From a virus: a stretch of 39,313 bases of DNA. The stretch is taken from the IMG/VR virus record IMGVR_UViG_3300048548_000657, positions 1-39,313 of that record. The stretch is one strand, 5' to 3'. The notes beneath the pieces were generated by a model. The model was not told the DNA's origin and did no database searches. It saw only the letters and a list, made by a program, of their open reading frames with translations. Position numbers and translations under genes: made by a program. Positions 6,060-12,662 of this stretch are shown here, in pieces (position 1 is the stretch's first letter; every line of letters begins with the position of its first letter).

Positions 6060-6368
6060 TTAAAATATTGTGCAAGTAAACTCGCACTCTAATTGCCTAA
6101 AGCTTTTTACTCCGTTTTTTGTAGAGTAGTTATAATCTTCGATTTGCTGATAATGTGTTACGCTCACTTCTTCTTTATGTTCGTTGCTACCTTGATCGAT
6201 GATCTTGTAAACTTTTAAGTATCCTTTGAGATAGTTAATGTTAATCTGAATTGTAAGTGAGTTGCTTACATAGATGTAGTAAAAATGTCCGTCTGTGTGC
6301 ATGTGTGTATCGGTCATTCTTCCGTATTCTTGTCCGTGTAATGTTTCTTTGTATTCTATAGCTTTCAT
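6060..6368 (-). CDS. Hypothetical protein, paralogue of the 8044-8391 product
   Basis: 102 residues. It is beta-rich, with HFYYIYVSNSLTIQININYL, and ends with the pattern YNYSTKNGVKSFRQLECEF. The C-terminus of the 8044-8391 product has the matching YNTSNHGYVTFRELESLF, with shared DYN-x-S, FR-x-LE and F, so the two look like diverged duplicates. Both lie downstream of a copy of the same promoter cassette. The leader ends ACTAACACAATG. No known family was recognised. Small phage proteins duplicated under shared promoters are often host-takeover or anti-defence factors, but nothing in the sequence shows this directly. Confidence 0.7.
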   Translation of the reverse strand: MKAIEYKETLHGQEYGRMTDTHMHTDGHFYYIYVSNSLTIQININYLKGYLKVYKIIDQGSNEHKEEVSVTHYQQIEDYNYSTKNGVKSFRQLECEFTCTIF

Positions 6369-6412
6369 TGTGTTAGTATTGTATGTTGTTATTGGTTGTT
6401 AATTGTGGTGTG

Positions 6413-6601
6413 TTATTTTTGTAAGAGCTTTTCAAACCCTCTTTCGATTCTTTCGATCAAAAATTCTTGATGTGCGTAAAGTCCAAACTCATCACATACA
6501 AAGCTAAACTTTTCTTGCTCTTGACTCCACTCTTCTGCTTGTTGGCGTGTGATAAGAATTTCGTCGCTTTTGGTTTTGATTAATAATGTGTCGTTTTTCA
6601 T
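6413..6601 (-). CDS. Small acidic hypothetical protein
   Basis: 62 residues: a short beta strand (TLLIKTKSDEILI), then RQQAEEWSQEQEKFSFVCDE, and a helical acidic end (FLIERIERGFEKLL). It is the first gene after promoter B, about 40 nt downstream of the likely transcript start, behind AAATCTAACACAATG. No family was recognised. Confidence 0.65.
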   Translation of the reverse strand: MKNDTLLIKTKSDEILITRQQAEEWSQEQEKFSFVCDEFGLYAHQEFLIERIERGFEKLLQK

Positions 6602-6643
6602 TGTGTTAGATTTTTAAGATTAATAATTAAGATTATGTAAACC

Positions 6644-6671
6644 ATAGTATACGAAGCTTCGCATAACACAA
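6644..6671 (-). promoter_or_regulatory. Promoter B with dyad operator
   Basis: On the minus strand, -35 TTGTGT (6666-6671) and -10 TACTAT (6644-6649) are 16 bp apart. The near-perfect dyad ATGCGAAGCTTCGTAT (6649-6664) fills the spacer. The block from about 6625 to 6664 is identical to that at promoter C. It drives the operon 6601 to 5012, which ends at the terminator 4866-4904. Confidence 0.78.
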
Positions 6672-6706
6672 GGATAAAAACCATTATTTTGGCGATTTTT
6701 ATTTTT

Positions 6707-6955
6707 TTATTCCAATCGTGCTTTTCCCTTTAGAATTAAAGCATTCCCGAGGATCATCTGTCCCGCAATCTCTGATGCTTCGTGATTTTGTGAAAGTTCT
6801 AGCAAAATTCCTTCCTCATTTATAATCAAATGATCTCCATTTTTTAGATAAACTAACTCGATCAATCCGCCCACAAATTCCTGCATCTCTTCTAGTGTGA
6901 GCTTTTTGTCTGTAATCGTTTTTGTCTCTGTTATGTTTTTTCTTTCCGCTATCAT
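6707..6955 (-). CDS. DUF3846-like protein
   Basis: 82 residues. The segment LTLEEMQEFVGGLIELVYL (about 19-37), a NEEG motif (46-49) and the closing ILGNALIL match the layout of the DUF3846 family, small proteins common in phages and plasmids with no assigned function. It ends the operon from promoter C; its stop lies about 36 nt upstream of the -35 of promoter B. Its start overlaps the stop of the 6952 gene by 4 bp. Confidence 0.7.
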   Translation of the reverse strand: MIAERKNITETKTITDKKLTLEEMQEFVGGLIELVYLKNGDHLIINEEGILLELSQNHEASEIAGQMILGNALILKGKARLE

Positions 6956-7380
6956 CTTTGCTTTGCTCCTATCTTCTTTGCTTGCTCTTTAGTTGCTGTG
7001 ATTCTTTGTCCTGTCCATCCGAAGGGTAGCTCTGTTTCATCTGTGAAGACCCACAAGTGATATTGATTAGCTTGATCTATCAAATTCTTTTCTGATGGAT
7101 AGATTTCTACTGCTGTGTAGTTCTTCCCGCATACATCGTTTTTAATCTGCTGTAGATGTCTCCAATTATTTATGGGGGCACGATCTTTTCTTTTTATCGA
7201 AAGCCATGTTATCTCATAATCTGATTTATTAGGAACTTTATCTCCACGATACACAAAGCATTCATAGATGTCATTTGTCCAACATTCGTCGGGTATTTCG
7301 TGCTCGTAAGCTTTCTTCTGTTTAGCTCGCTCTTGAAAGTCTACGAACGATGCTCCTAGCATTGGTGTTAGTTTTTTCAT
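6952..7380 (-). CDS. Conserved phage protein, DUF7694-like
   Basis: 142 residues from ATG 7380, whose ATGA overlap with the upstream stop favours it over an ATG at 7407. The core has YEITWLSIKRKDRAPINNWR, HLQQIKNDVCG, then AVEIYP and NQYHLWVF. This series is typical of a small phage family (DUF7694, as far as can be judged) of unknown function. Its first residues are MKKLTPM, identical to the first seven of the upstream neighbour. Part of that identity comes from the leader-like DNA AACTAACACCAATG, so the second ATG at 7362 might be the real start. Confidence 0.7.
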   Translation of the reverse strand: MKKLTPMLGASFVDFQERAKQKKAYEHEIPDECWTNDIYECFVYRGDKVPNKSDYEITWLSIKRKDRAPINNWRHLQQIKNDVCGKNYTAVEIYPSEKNLIDQANQYHLWVFTDETELPFGWTGQRITATKEQAKKIGAKQR

Positions 7381-7661
7381 ACTGCTTTGCTTTTTTCTTC
7401 TGTACATGTTGTGAGATTGTAATGAGCTTGTGGAGTAGCATGAAAAGAAAGGGCATATCTACCGCCTGTCTCATGTAGCCATTCAGTTTTGCTTTTGTCT
7501 GTTGGGTGATATTTTATGATCTGCAAATCCTCGACTACTCTGTGGCGATTTCTCCCGATCCAATTTTGTGCAGACTGCAATTTAGCAAAAGGCGGTGAAT
7601 AAACAAAAGCCCTTACTCCTATAAAGAATGCTTGGTATTTCATTGGTGTTAGTTTCTTCAT
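7377..7661 (-). CDS. Hypothetical protein
   Basis: 94 residues. It begins MKKLTPM, like its downstream neighbour, and includes GRNRHRVVEDLQIIKYHPTD and a short hydrophobic stretch near the N-terminus. The DNA of the start, ATG-AAGAAACTAACACCA-ATG, contains the operon's usual CTAACAC leader inside the first codons, so translation may begin at the second ATG (7643). The stop overlaps the next gene by 4 bp. No family was recognised. Confidence 0.6.
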   Translation of the reverse strand: MKKLTPMKYQAFFIGVRAFVYSPPFAKLQSAQNWIGRNRHRVVEDLQIIKYHPTDKSKTEWLHETGGRYALSFHATPQAHYNLTTCTEEKSKAV

Positions 7662-7662
7662 C

Positions 7663-8019
7663 TTAGTTATATTCTGATATTGTAATCATTGCATATTCTC
7701 TAGCGTGTTCTATTAGCTCTTTGTTACGCTTACGCTCTTCTTCACCAATCAATCCACAATTGAAGCAAAATTCCTTTATAAACAACCGCACAGCTTCTTG
7801 CATTTGTCTGTTTACAGGATCACTACATAGGTGAAATTTGATAATCTTCCGCAATTTAGTTTTTACAATTTTTTTTGAATAGTTGTTATTTCCATTCCAT
7901 CTCTGCTTGTCTGTTTCGTAACCTTTAGAGTTTAAAACCAAATTAAAGATCATGTTTTTTTGCCTGCTCAAGAAGTTTATTGCACTTCTTGCATCGTGTA
8001 ATGTTTTAATAGTAATCAT
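7663..8019 (-). CDS. Basic hypothetical protein
   Basis: 118 residues, rich in Lys and Arg (NNNYSKKIVKTKLRKIIKFH), with helical N- and C-terminal parts. One Cys pair (FCFNCG, about 82-87) is present but no second pair, so a zinc finger is not supported. The leader is AACTAACACAGGAAACTAACACAATG, combining a weak AGGAAA with the repeated CTAACACAATG. It is second in the operon from promoter C. No family was recognised. Confidence 0.65.
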   Translation of the reverse strand: MITIKTLHDARSAINFLSRQKNMIFNLVLNSKGYETDKQRWNGNNNYSKKIVKTKLRKIIKFHLCSDPVNRQMQEAVRLFIKEFCFNCGLIGEEERKRNKELIEHAREYAMITISEYN

Positions 8020-8043
8020 TGTGTTAGTTTCCTGTGTTAGTTG

Positions 8044-8391
8044 TTAAATTGATGCAAATAAACGAGCAGAGAAAAGGGATTCTAATTCTCTGAATGTTAC
8101 ATATCCGTGGTTAGATGTATTATAATCAAAGCGAGCTAAGTCGTATGCAGTTATTGAGACTTCTGTACCATTAACGAAAACGCTCATGTGATCTATTGAG
8201 TAATCCAAATGTAAGACAATTTGATTACCTTCATGGTTAAAGGTAAAAAGATCATGCATTACTTTATCACCGCTGTGATTAGTAACAGCAATAAAAGGTG
8301 ATCTAATAACAAAAGGCGTTTCTGTTATCTCTTCTGTTGATGCTGAGCGGTTGATAATTTGCATGGCTGAGATTAAAGAGTTTGTGTTCAT
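8044..8391 (-). CDS. Hypothetical protein, paralogue of the 6060-6368 product
   Basis: 115 residues from ATG 8391 (MNTNSLISAM). A longer frame reaches 8466, but its first 25 codons are the low-complexity leader, and AGGAGACTAACACAATG directly precedes 8391. The middle is beta-rich (IVLHLDYSIDHMSVFVNG). The end, YNTSNHGYVTFRELESLF, matches that of the 6060-6368 product, so a duplication is likely. It is first in the operon from promoter C. Its leader carries the CTAACAC motif three times. No known family was recognised. Confidence 0.7.
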   Translation of the reverse strand: MNTNSLISAMQIINRSASTEEITETPFVIRSPFIAVTNHSGDKVMHDLFTFNHEGNQIVLHLDYSIDHMSVFVNGTEVSITAYDLARFDYNTSNHGYVTFRELESLFSARLFASI

Positions 8392-8464
8392 TGTGTTAGT
8401 CTCCTGTGTTGTTTTGGTTATTGTGTTAGATTTTTTGGTGTTAGTAATTAAGATTATGTAAACC

Positions 8465-8492
8465 ATAGTATACGAAGCTTCGCATATTACAA
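8465..8492 (-). promoter_or_regulatory. Promoter C with dyad operator
   Basis: On the minus strand, -35 TTGTAA (8487-8492), a 16-bp spacer and -10 TACTAT (8465-8470). The dyad ATGCGAAGCTTCGTAT (8470-8485) lies between them, the same as in promoter B. The identical block runs from about 8446 to 8485. It heads the operon 8391 to 6707. Confidence 0.78.
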
Positions 8493-8523
8493 GGGTAAAC
8501 TTATCTTTCTTTAAAAAAAATTT

Positions 8524-8961
8524 TTAAGCGGGAATGCTACTATTGGTGCGTATTCCAATGCCAATGCCCGAATTTTCTGAAAAAAACTTTTCAAAATTTA
8601 GGCGAAAAATTATCGAATCGTCCGTAAAAAATCCGACTTTACACATAGCATCTATTAAACCTTTAAGTATATTATCCGAATCGGGTCTAGTGATGCATGG
8701 AATAGGTGCTTTTCTATTCTTCTTGGGTTCGCTTTTTCTGTATGGATAAATCCATCTTACTGATAAATCCACAGCGGTAGAGTAGGGCACTTTCGGCTTA
8801 TAAGGTAGCAACAAGCTTTGTAGCATCTTATCCACCTTTAGCCCTTTGCTATCTCTTCCCACAAATTGCCTGCCCGCTTTAGTTTTAAAGATTCGCAGAG
8901 CGGACTGATGTGTGCTTTTGGGTGGCACACAATCAACCCAAAACTCCACTAGATCACTCAC
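8524..8961 (-). CDS. rusA: RusA-family Holliday junction resolvase
   Basis: 145 residues, in the normal range for RusA. The catalytic signature is clear: RPDSDNILKGLIDAM (92-106), giving the acidic pair D94/D96, N97 and K100, with D104 and the later TDD (113-115). These bind the metals that cut four-way junctions symmetrically. In phages the enzyme resolves recombination and replication branches before packaging. It is the last gene of the replication block and starts 4 bp before the stop of the DnaC-like gene. An AT-rich inverted repeat just after its stop may weakly terminate the transcript. Confidence 0.9.
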   Translation of the reverse strand: MSDLVEFWVDCVPPKSTHQSALRIFKTKAGRQFVGRDSKGLKVDKMLQSLLLPYKPKVPYSTAVDLSVRWIYPYRKSEPKKNRKAPIPCITRPDSDNILKGLIDAMCKVGFFTDDSIIFRLNFEKFFSENSGIGIGIRTNSSIPA

Positions 8962-9713
8962 TTAAATTGAATGACCTTAAACTCTCCGATCCTAGCGATT
9001 AATGGGATAGCTAAATCTTGATCCGTAAACCTTCTAGCTAAACCCTCAGAATCAAAGTTAGTTGTAATAATTGTTGGCTTATTTTGCTCTAGTCTGTGAT
9101 TTATGATTTCAAACAAATCCGCCTGTGTTCTGTGCGTAACGCTTTCTTTTCCTAGATCATCGATGCAAAGCAATTTGTGTCTGCATATCTGCTTGATAGT
9201 TTTCTCATGCAAGCTTGCCGATTGACTCAAGCATGACCCAAGTATTCTAGCTAAACGCTCTGCTGTAACTATGTATGGCTTTGCGTATGCATTTTTCTTT
9301 GCAATCTCATACAACGATCTAGTTTTTCCTCTGCGTGTTTCTCCCTTAAGCACCATGCTCTGCTTATTCCACTTGAGAGCTTTATCTACAGATGCCCAAT
9401 CTAAGTCTGCATTGCGATCTAGATCACTCTGATAGTATGGCGGTATGTTCTCTTTAATCCATATCTTACGGTCTTCTTCTATACGCTTTCGCTTTTCGTT
9501 TTCGATCTGTTCTTTTTCTTCTTTAGCAAATCGCTCTAAGACTGCATCGCAGTATTCGATTTCGGGAAACCATATCTCGCCATATTTTGTTTGATCCAGT
9601 TCAAACTCTACGCCCGACTCCTTGCAAACTCTTGTAACCTTTCTGTGCTGTAAGTCTGCAAGAAGTTTTTTAGGCTCAGAATCCATATTTAATTGTTCTT
9701 CCTCGATTATCAT
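8958..9713 (-). CDS. DnaC-like helicase loader ATPase
   Basis: 251 residues from ATG 9713, which follows AAGGTGAAT. Starting at 9797 would overlap the initiator gene by 122 bp, and a further ATG at 9686 is possible. Walker A GETRRGKTRS is at 124-133, Walker B LLCIDDLG at 181-188 and a sensor-like PTIITTNFD near 208. The family loads the replicative helicase onto single-stranded DNA. No phage helicase is visible in the window, so the host DnaB would be the partner. The N-terminal region is a charged helix (KEEKEQIENEKRKRIEEDRK). The initiator gene lies directly upstream, as in the lambda O-P arrangement. Confidence 0.85.
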   Translation of the reverse strand: MIIEEEQLNMDSEPKKLLADLQHRKVTRVCKESGVEFELDQTKYGEIWFPEIEYCDAVLERFAKEEKEQIENEKRKRIEEDRKIWIKENIPPYYQSDLDRNADLDWASVDKALKWNKQSMVLKGETRRGKTRSLYEIAKKNAYAKPYIVTAERLARILGSCLSQSASLHEKTIKQICRHKLLCIDDLGKESVTHRTQADLFEIINHRLEQNKPTIITTNFDSEGLARRFTDQDLAIPLIARIGEFKVIQFK

Positions 9714-10398
9714 ATTCACCTTCTGTGATTTTTCTCCAATTGGCGGGCTTATGAATCCAATCGAAATTTGCCTGCCATCCGTTCCGATTGTTGCCACTTC
9801 TGTTAGTCAAGAAGTCGCTTCTGCCCGCTTGTTGCCAAACTCGCACTAATTGTAGCAAAGAATAATCTTCTAGATACTTATTGATTGTGTGCATTCTAGC
9901 AGAATCAAAATTGATTCTAGGGCTAATTGCATTACCTACAGCTTTGAGCCATATAGTCTTTATCCTTATCTTATACTTATCCTTATCCTTATCCTTTACC
10001 CTTATCTTGGTAGGCTTAGTCAAGCCTTGCTCAAGGGTTGAAATTTGCAAATCATCTAAGTCAATTTCGTGCTTTTGTATTTCTCTCCAAACAGACTTAT
10101 GCGGATTGTAGTTACGCTTTAAGCCCTTCGGATATTGAAACTTAATAAACGACGGCAGAATGTAATAGCGTTCATCTAATACTTTAAGCTTACCCAAGTC
10201 TATTAGCTCATGAATACTAGGTTCAATTGCGAAATCACCAAGCCCTGTATCGAATGCATAACGATTTGGGTCGATTTCAATAACACCCGCATCGCCACAA
10301 GCATCGTACATATACAACAGCAAGAGCTTGGCTTCGGGGGATAAACCCCGAAACCATAACTTGCCCCACTTGTGAATGTCGGTAAATCTCATTTTCAT
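9676..10398 (-). CDS. Phage replication initiator / replisome organiser
   Basis: 240 residues. The N-terminal KWGKLWFRGLSPEAKLLLLY followed by MYDACGDAG (about 10-38) is the winged-helix start usual in phage replisome organisers. The C-terminal WQANFDWIHKPANWRKITEG (about 209-228) is the short motif that closes O-like and DnaD-like replication proteins. Between them lies a Lys/Asp linker whose DNA is a run of TTATCC-like hexamers. It is followed by the DnaC-like loader, so the pair would act as initiator and loader. The stop lies inside the loader gene. Confidence 0.8.
   Translation of the reverse strand: MKMRFTDIHKWGKLWFRGLSPEAKLLLLYMYDACGDAGVIEIDPNRYAFDTGLGDFAIEPSIHELIDLGKLKVLDERYYILPSFIKFQYPKGLKRNYNPHKSVWREIQKHEIDLDDLQISTLEQGLTKPTKIRVKDKDKDKYKIRIKTIWLKAVGNAISPRINFDSARMHTINKYLEDYSLLQLVRVWQQAGRSDFLTNRSGNNRNGWQANFDWIHKPANWRKITEGEYDNRGRTIKYGF
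9958..10008. repeat. TTATCC hexamer array, possible origin iterons
   Basis: Plus-strand TTATCC occurs at 9960, 9977, 9983 and 9989, with TTATCT at 9966 and 10002 and TTTACC at 9995. The array lies within the replication initiator gene, where lambda keeps its origin. It encodes VKDKDKDKYKIRIK, so simple codon repetition is the alternative explanation. Confidence 0.4.
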
Positions 10399-10688
10399 AT
10401 ACCAAACATCTTTAGCTGTCCTTCGTGCTCAAACTTAGGTAGTCCAATCGTTCTGCACTTTCTTCCGCTCACAGCACATGTTGTTGCACCTGTCTCCACT
10501 ACAAGCCCACGCCTTATTAGTTCAGTTATTCTTGGTCTCACATAATTAGGATCAGATTGACCAAGCTCCGCCAAAATATCTCGATCTGTAGAGTTTGGAT
10601 ATTTCTCAATAACTCGCAGTATTCGTTGACAACGATTATTAAGCTTTGCTCGCTCTTCATCGAAAGCTAGTAGACTATTTATGTGCAT
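10395..10688 (-). CDS. Winged helix-turn-helix protein
   Basis: 97 residues from ATG 10688 (MHINSLLAFDEERAKLNNRC), overlapping the exonuclease stop by 14 bp. Residues about 25-70 form a winged helix: helices around RILRVIEKYPNSTDRDILAE and YVRPRITELIRRGLV, and a wing ending in GRKCRTIGL. It resembles phage proteins that accompany replication initiators. An extra 11 N-terminal residues would be added by the ATG at 10721, but those lie wholly inside the exonuclease gene. DNA binding near the origin or transcriptional control of this operon is plausible. Confidence 0.75.
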   Translation of the reverse strand: MHINSLLAFDEERAKLNNRCQRILRVIEKYPNSTDRDILAELGQSDPNYVRPRITELIRRGLVVETGATTCAVSGRKCRTIGLPKFEHEGQLKMFGI

Positions 10689-11436
10689 CGAACGCATCCT
10701 CCGCTTTAGATAAATGTGCAAGCCCTGCGTTCACTCCGTGCGTTGCTTGTGCTACGCAGTAAGTCATATCTAAATCATTTTCTAGATACTTTTTTGCAAG
10801 CTCTCTATCTTCTCCGCCTCGATCATAGTATTCGTGAAATGTTCCGCCATGCACTTCTAGATCGGGCTGTATATAACCTAATGCTTCGCAAGCTTTTTCT
10901 AGTTTGCAGAATTTTCCATATGCTCCAAATGTCCACACTTTGTGTAAGTCAACAAAGCTTGGATGAAAGTAGCGATAGTTATTAATTAGAGTTGCATCAT
11001 AACCAACGCCTAACAATCGACTGCGACCAAATAAAAACGGCAAATCGAAGCCGTCTGTATTCCATCCAAAAGCTAGACAGCCCTTGCTTCTCGTAGTTGT
11101 AATTGTTGACCAAAAATAATGCAGAGCTTCCTTTTCATCGCTTGCAGTATCTACGCCTACAATTTCTTTTTTACCCGATTCGATGTACATTACACCAATC
11201 GCTGATAATTGCCCAAGATCGGGATCGAGACAGCAAGTCTTTTTTTGCTTTTCTCGCCACTCTATCATTTTCTTTTCGTGTGCGATTCCTGCATCTATGA
11301 TTTTCTTTTTTATTTTTTCCTCATCCTTGAGATTGCCCACAGCAACGCTATCGGGATCAAATTTCGGTTCGCTTGCTAAAAGCTTTTCGTAAAACTTTGG
11401 ATTAGGTTTTGTCTCTATGTCGTAAACAATATTCAT
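10675..11436 (-). CDS. PolB-type 3'-5' exonuclease
   Basis: 253 residues. The three DEDD exonuclease motifs are visible: Exo I YDIETK (5-10), Exo II FGWNTDGFDLPFL (123-135) and Exo III YLENDLDMTYCV (217-228), the last of the YxxxD type. This matches the stand-alone exonucleases related to the proofreading domain of family B polymerases. No polymerase domain follows. In this setting it would supply single-stranded DNA for the recombination protein upstream or trim replication ends. Its ATG overlaps the stop of a 59-residue membrane protein. Confidence 0.88.
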   Translation of the reverse strand: MNIVYDIETKPNPKFYEKLLASEPKFDPDSVAVGNLKDEEKIKKKIIDAGIAHEKKMIEWREKQKKTCCLDPDLGQLSAIGVMYIESGKKEIVGVDTASDEKEALHYFWSTITTTRSKGCLAFGWNTDGFDLPFLFGRSRLLGVGYDATLINNYRYFHPSFVDLHKVWTFGAYGKFCKLEKACEALGYIQPDLEVHGGTFHEYYDRGGEDRELAKKYLENDLDMTYCVAQATHGVNAGLAHLSKAEDAFDAHK

Positions 11437-11612
11437 TTTCTATTATAATAGTTATCAAGTTTTTCTCTGTAATATTTATTCTCCATGTGCAGTTCTCTAT
11501 TTGATTCTATGAGATGTCTGCATCTAGCGGACTCGTAGTATGCTTCTTTTAATGCCCATGCTAACATTCCAAGATAACCTGCGATTAATGTAATTACTGC
11601 TATCTGTTCCAT
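11433..11612 (-). CDS. 59-residue membrane-anchored protein in the recombination operon
   Basis: The frame begins MEQIAVITLIAGYLGMLAWA, one membrane span, and continues with a highly charged helical tail (YYESARCRHLIESNRELHME). It fits exactly between two genes. Its ATG overlaps the stop of the annealing-protein gene (TGATG), and its TGA overlaps the exonuclease start (ATGA). An N-terminal span with a long polar tail suggests tethering or a membrane-bound regulator. The reason for placing it between two recombination genes is unknown. Confidence 0.7.
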   Translation of the reverse strand: MEQIAVITLIAGYLGMLAWALKEAYYESARCRHLIESNRELHMENKYYREKLDNYYNRK

Positions 11613-12376
11613 CAGAAAGGGACCTCTTCTCCTTCATCATCGGGACGCATTTCGTTTGTCTGCTCATCTTCTACAGAAGCACTTGCATCCGTTCCATTAT
11701 CACGCACTTCTACATCTAGTGGCTGTATCTCTTCGCCATCACTGAATACAGCTTTTTTTGCCGAATCTAATGCACTTCTAAATTTTATGTGCTCTTCTTT
11801 CGGCTCAAGATCGCCATCTTTTCCACGCCATGGTTGCCATGTTTCAATATACCACATTAATGATTTTTCGCCTAGCTCGCCTAATGCTTTGCCCGCATTC
11901 TTGCCATTTGGTACGACTGCATTTTTCCAATCTTCATCATACTCTGTTGTGCTTGTGCGACCTGTAGCTTTTGGTCTGCTCTTTTGCTGTGTAATTGCTT
12001 GCACCATTTCGTCAGCACTTGCGTATTCTCCGCCATGTAATCCCAGACTTGCTAAAGCTCTTCCGATTGCAGATGTCTCTGCGTTCTCTAAAGCACTCGT
12101 AGCGTTCACGCCTCTTGTGTCTCGCTCTTCTTCTGCTAGTCCACTTCCGATTCTTACACCATCCTCATTAATTATGGTTGCTTGTACCACAACATTTGTA
12201 GGATTTACTTCCACAACTTTAGTCTCAATTCCCCATGTGTCTCCGTAATGCTTGCGAAAAATTATAACTCGATCTTTGACCATTAAGTATTTTTTCCCGC
12301 CTGTTACTTTTACACCTTGTGATTCTAAGTTGGCATTAGCTTCTGCTATTGCACTTTCTAGTTTGCTTTCGCTCAT
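11612..12376 (-). CDS. Putative phage single-strand annealing / ssDNA-binding protein
   Basis: 254 residues. The conserved middle (about 35-125) holds KVVEVNPTNVVVQATII and NATSALENAETSAIGRALAS, then GGEYASADEMVQAI. That ENAETSAIGRAL...ASADE series is typical of a phage family that accompanies exonucleases and RusA and is usually taken as an ERF- or Rad52-like annealing protein. The C-terminus is acidic and ends DDEGEEVPF, very like the acidic tip that bacterial SSB uses to recruit partners. It is the first gene of the recombination operon, behind CTAACACAATAACACAATAG, an unusual AAC-rich leader. ERF, Sak and SSB-like remain alternatives. Confidence 0.7.
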   Translation of the reverse strand: MSESKLESAIAEANANLESQGVKVTGGKKYLMVKDRVIIFRKHYGDTWGIETKVVEVNPTNVVVQATIINEDGVRIGSGLAEEERDTRGVNATSALENAETSAIGRALASLGLHGGEYASADEMVQAITQQKSRPKATGRTSTTEYDEDWKNAVVPNGKNAGKALGELGEKSLMWYIETWQPWRGKDGDLEPKEEHIKFRSALDSAKKAVFSDGEEIQPLDVEVRDNGTDASASVEDEQTNEMRPDDEGEEVPF

Positions 12377-12410
12377 ATTTATATTTATCTATTGTGTTAT
12401 TGTGTTAGTT

Positions 12411-12448
12411 GCTCTGCACTCTTTCTTGAGTGTGGGGCACTTTTTTTT
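12411..12448 (+). terminator. Possible plus-strand intrinsic terminator
   Basis: GCTCTGCACTC (12411-12421) can pair along 11 positions, with three wobbles, with GAGTGTGGGGC (12428-12438) around a TTTCTT loop, followed by AC and eight T. It faces the plus direction, although no plus-strand gene lies before it. It may stop antisense transcripts from entering the lysogeny region, or it may be fortuitous. Confidence 0.4.
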
Positions 12449-12632
12449 ATCCACCTTGTAGAAACCTTTCTATCTCTATCCGACTAAATCGGTATGGCTT
12501 AGATTTGGATAACGGCTTCAATCTCCCTGCCCGCACCAATCTTAGCACACTTTCGTTTGACTTGTAGCGTAGTATTTCCCGAACCTCTTCGGTAAAAACT
12601 ACTTCGCTGTTTATTGTGTTTGCTAACGGCAT
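12447..12632 (-). CDS. Excisionase/AlpA-like helix-turn-helix protein
   Basis: 61 residues from ATG 12632 (MPLANTINSEVV). The frame extends to 12674, but those 14 residues (MCCFVLSCAVSVCL) are encoded by operator-like repeat DNA. The core FTEEVREILRYKS-NESVLRL (about 13-32), then GRLKPLSKSKPYRFSRIEIE, is the MerR-like winged helix of the HTH_17/excisionase group: a helix-turn-helix, a basic wing, and R-x-S-x-x-E/D. It sits opposite two ribbon-helix-helix genes with a repeat-rich promoter between them and lies near the integrase. Control of excision or of early transcription is the likely role. Confidence 0.75.
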   Translation of the reverse strand: MPLANTINSEVVFTEEVREILRYKSNESVLRLVRAGRLKPLSKSKPYRFSRIEIERFLQGG

Positions 12633-12662
12633 GAGACAAACAGAAACAGCACAAGAAAGCAC

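Noticed and set aside
8044-8466. Start of the gene at 8466
   Set aside because: The first 25 codons lie in the promoter C leader and contain three copies of the CTAACAC motif; AGGAGACTAACACAATG supports 8391.
9714-9797. Start of the DnaC-like gene at 9797
   Set aside because: It would overlap the initiator gene by 122 bp and adds residues unlike the family. AAGGTGAATATG at 9713 is a better start.
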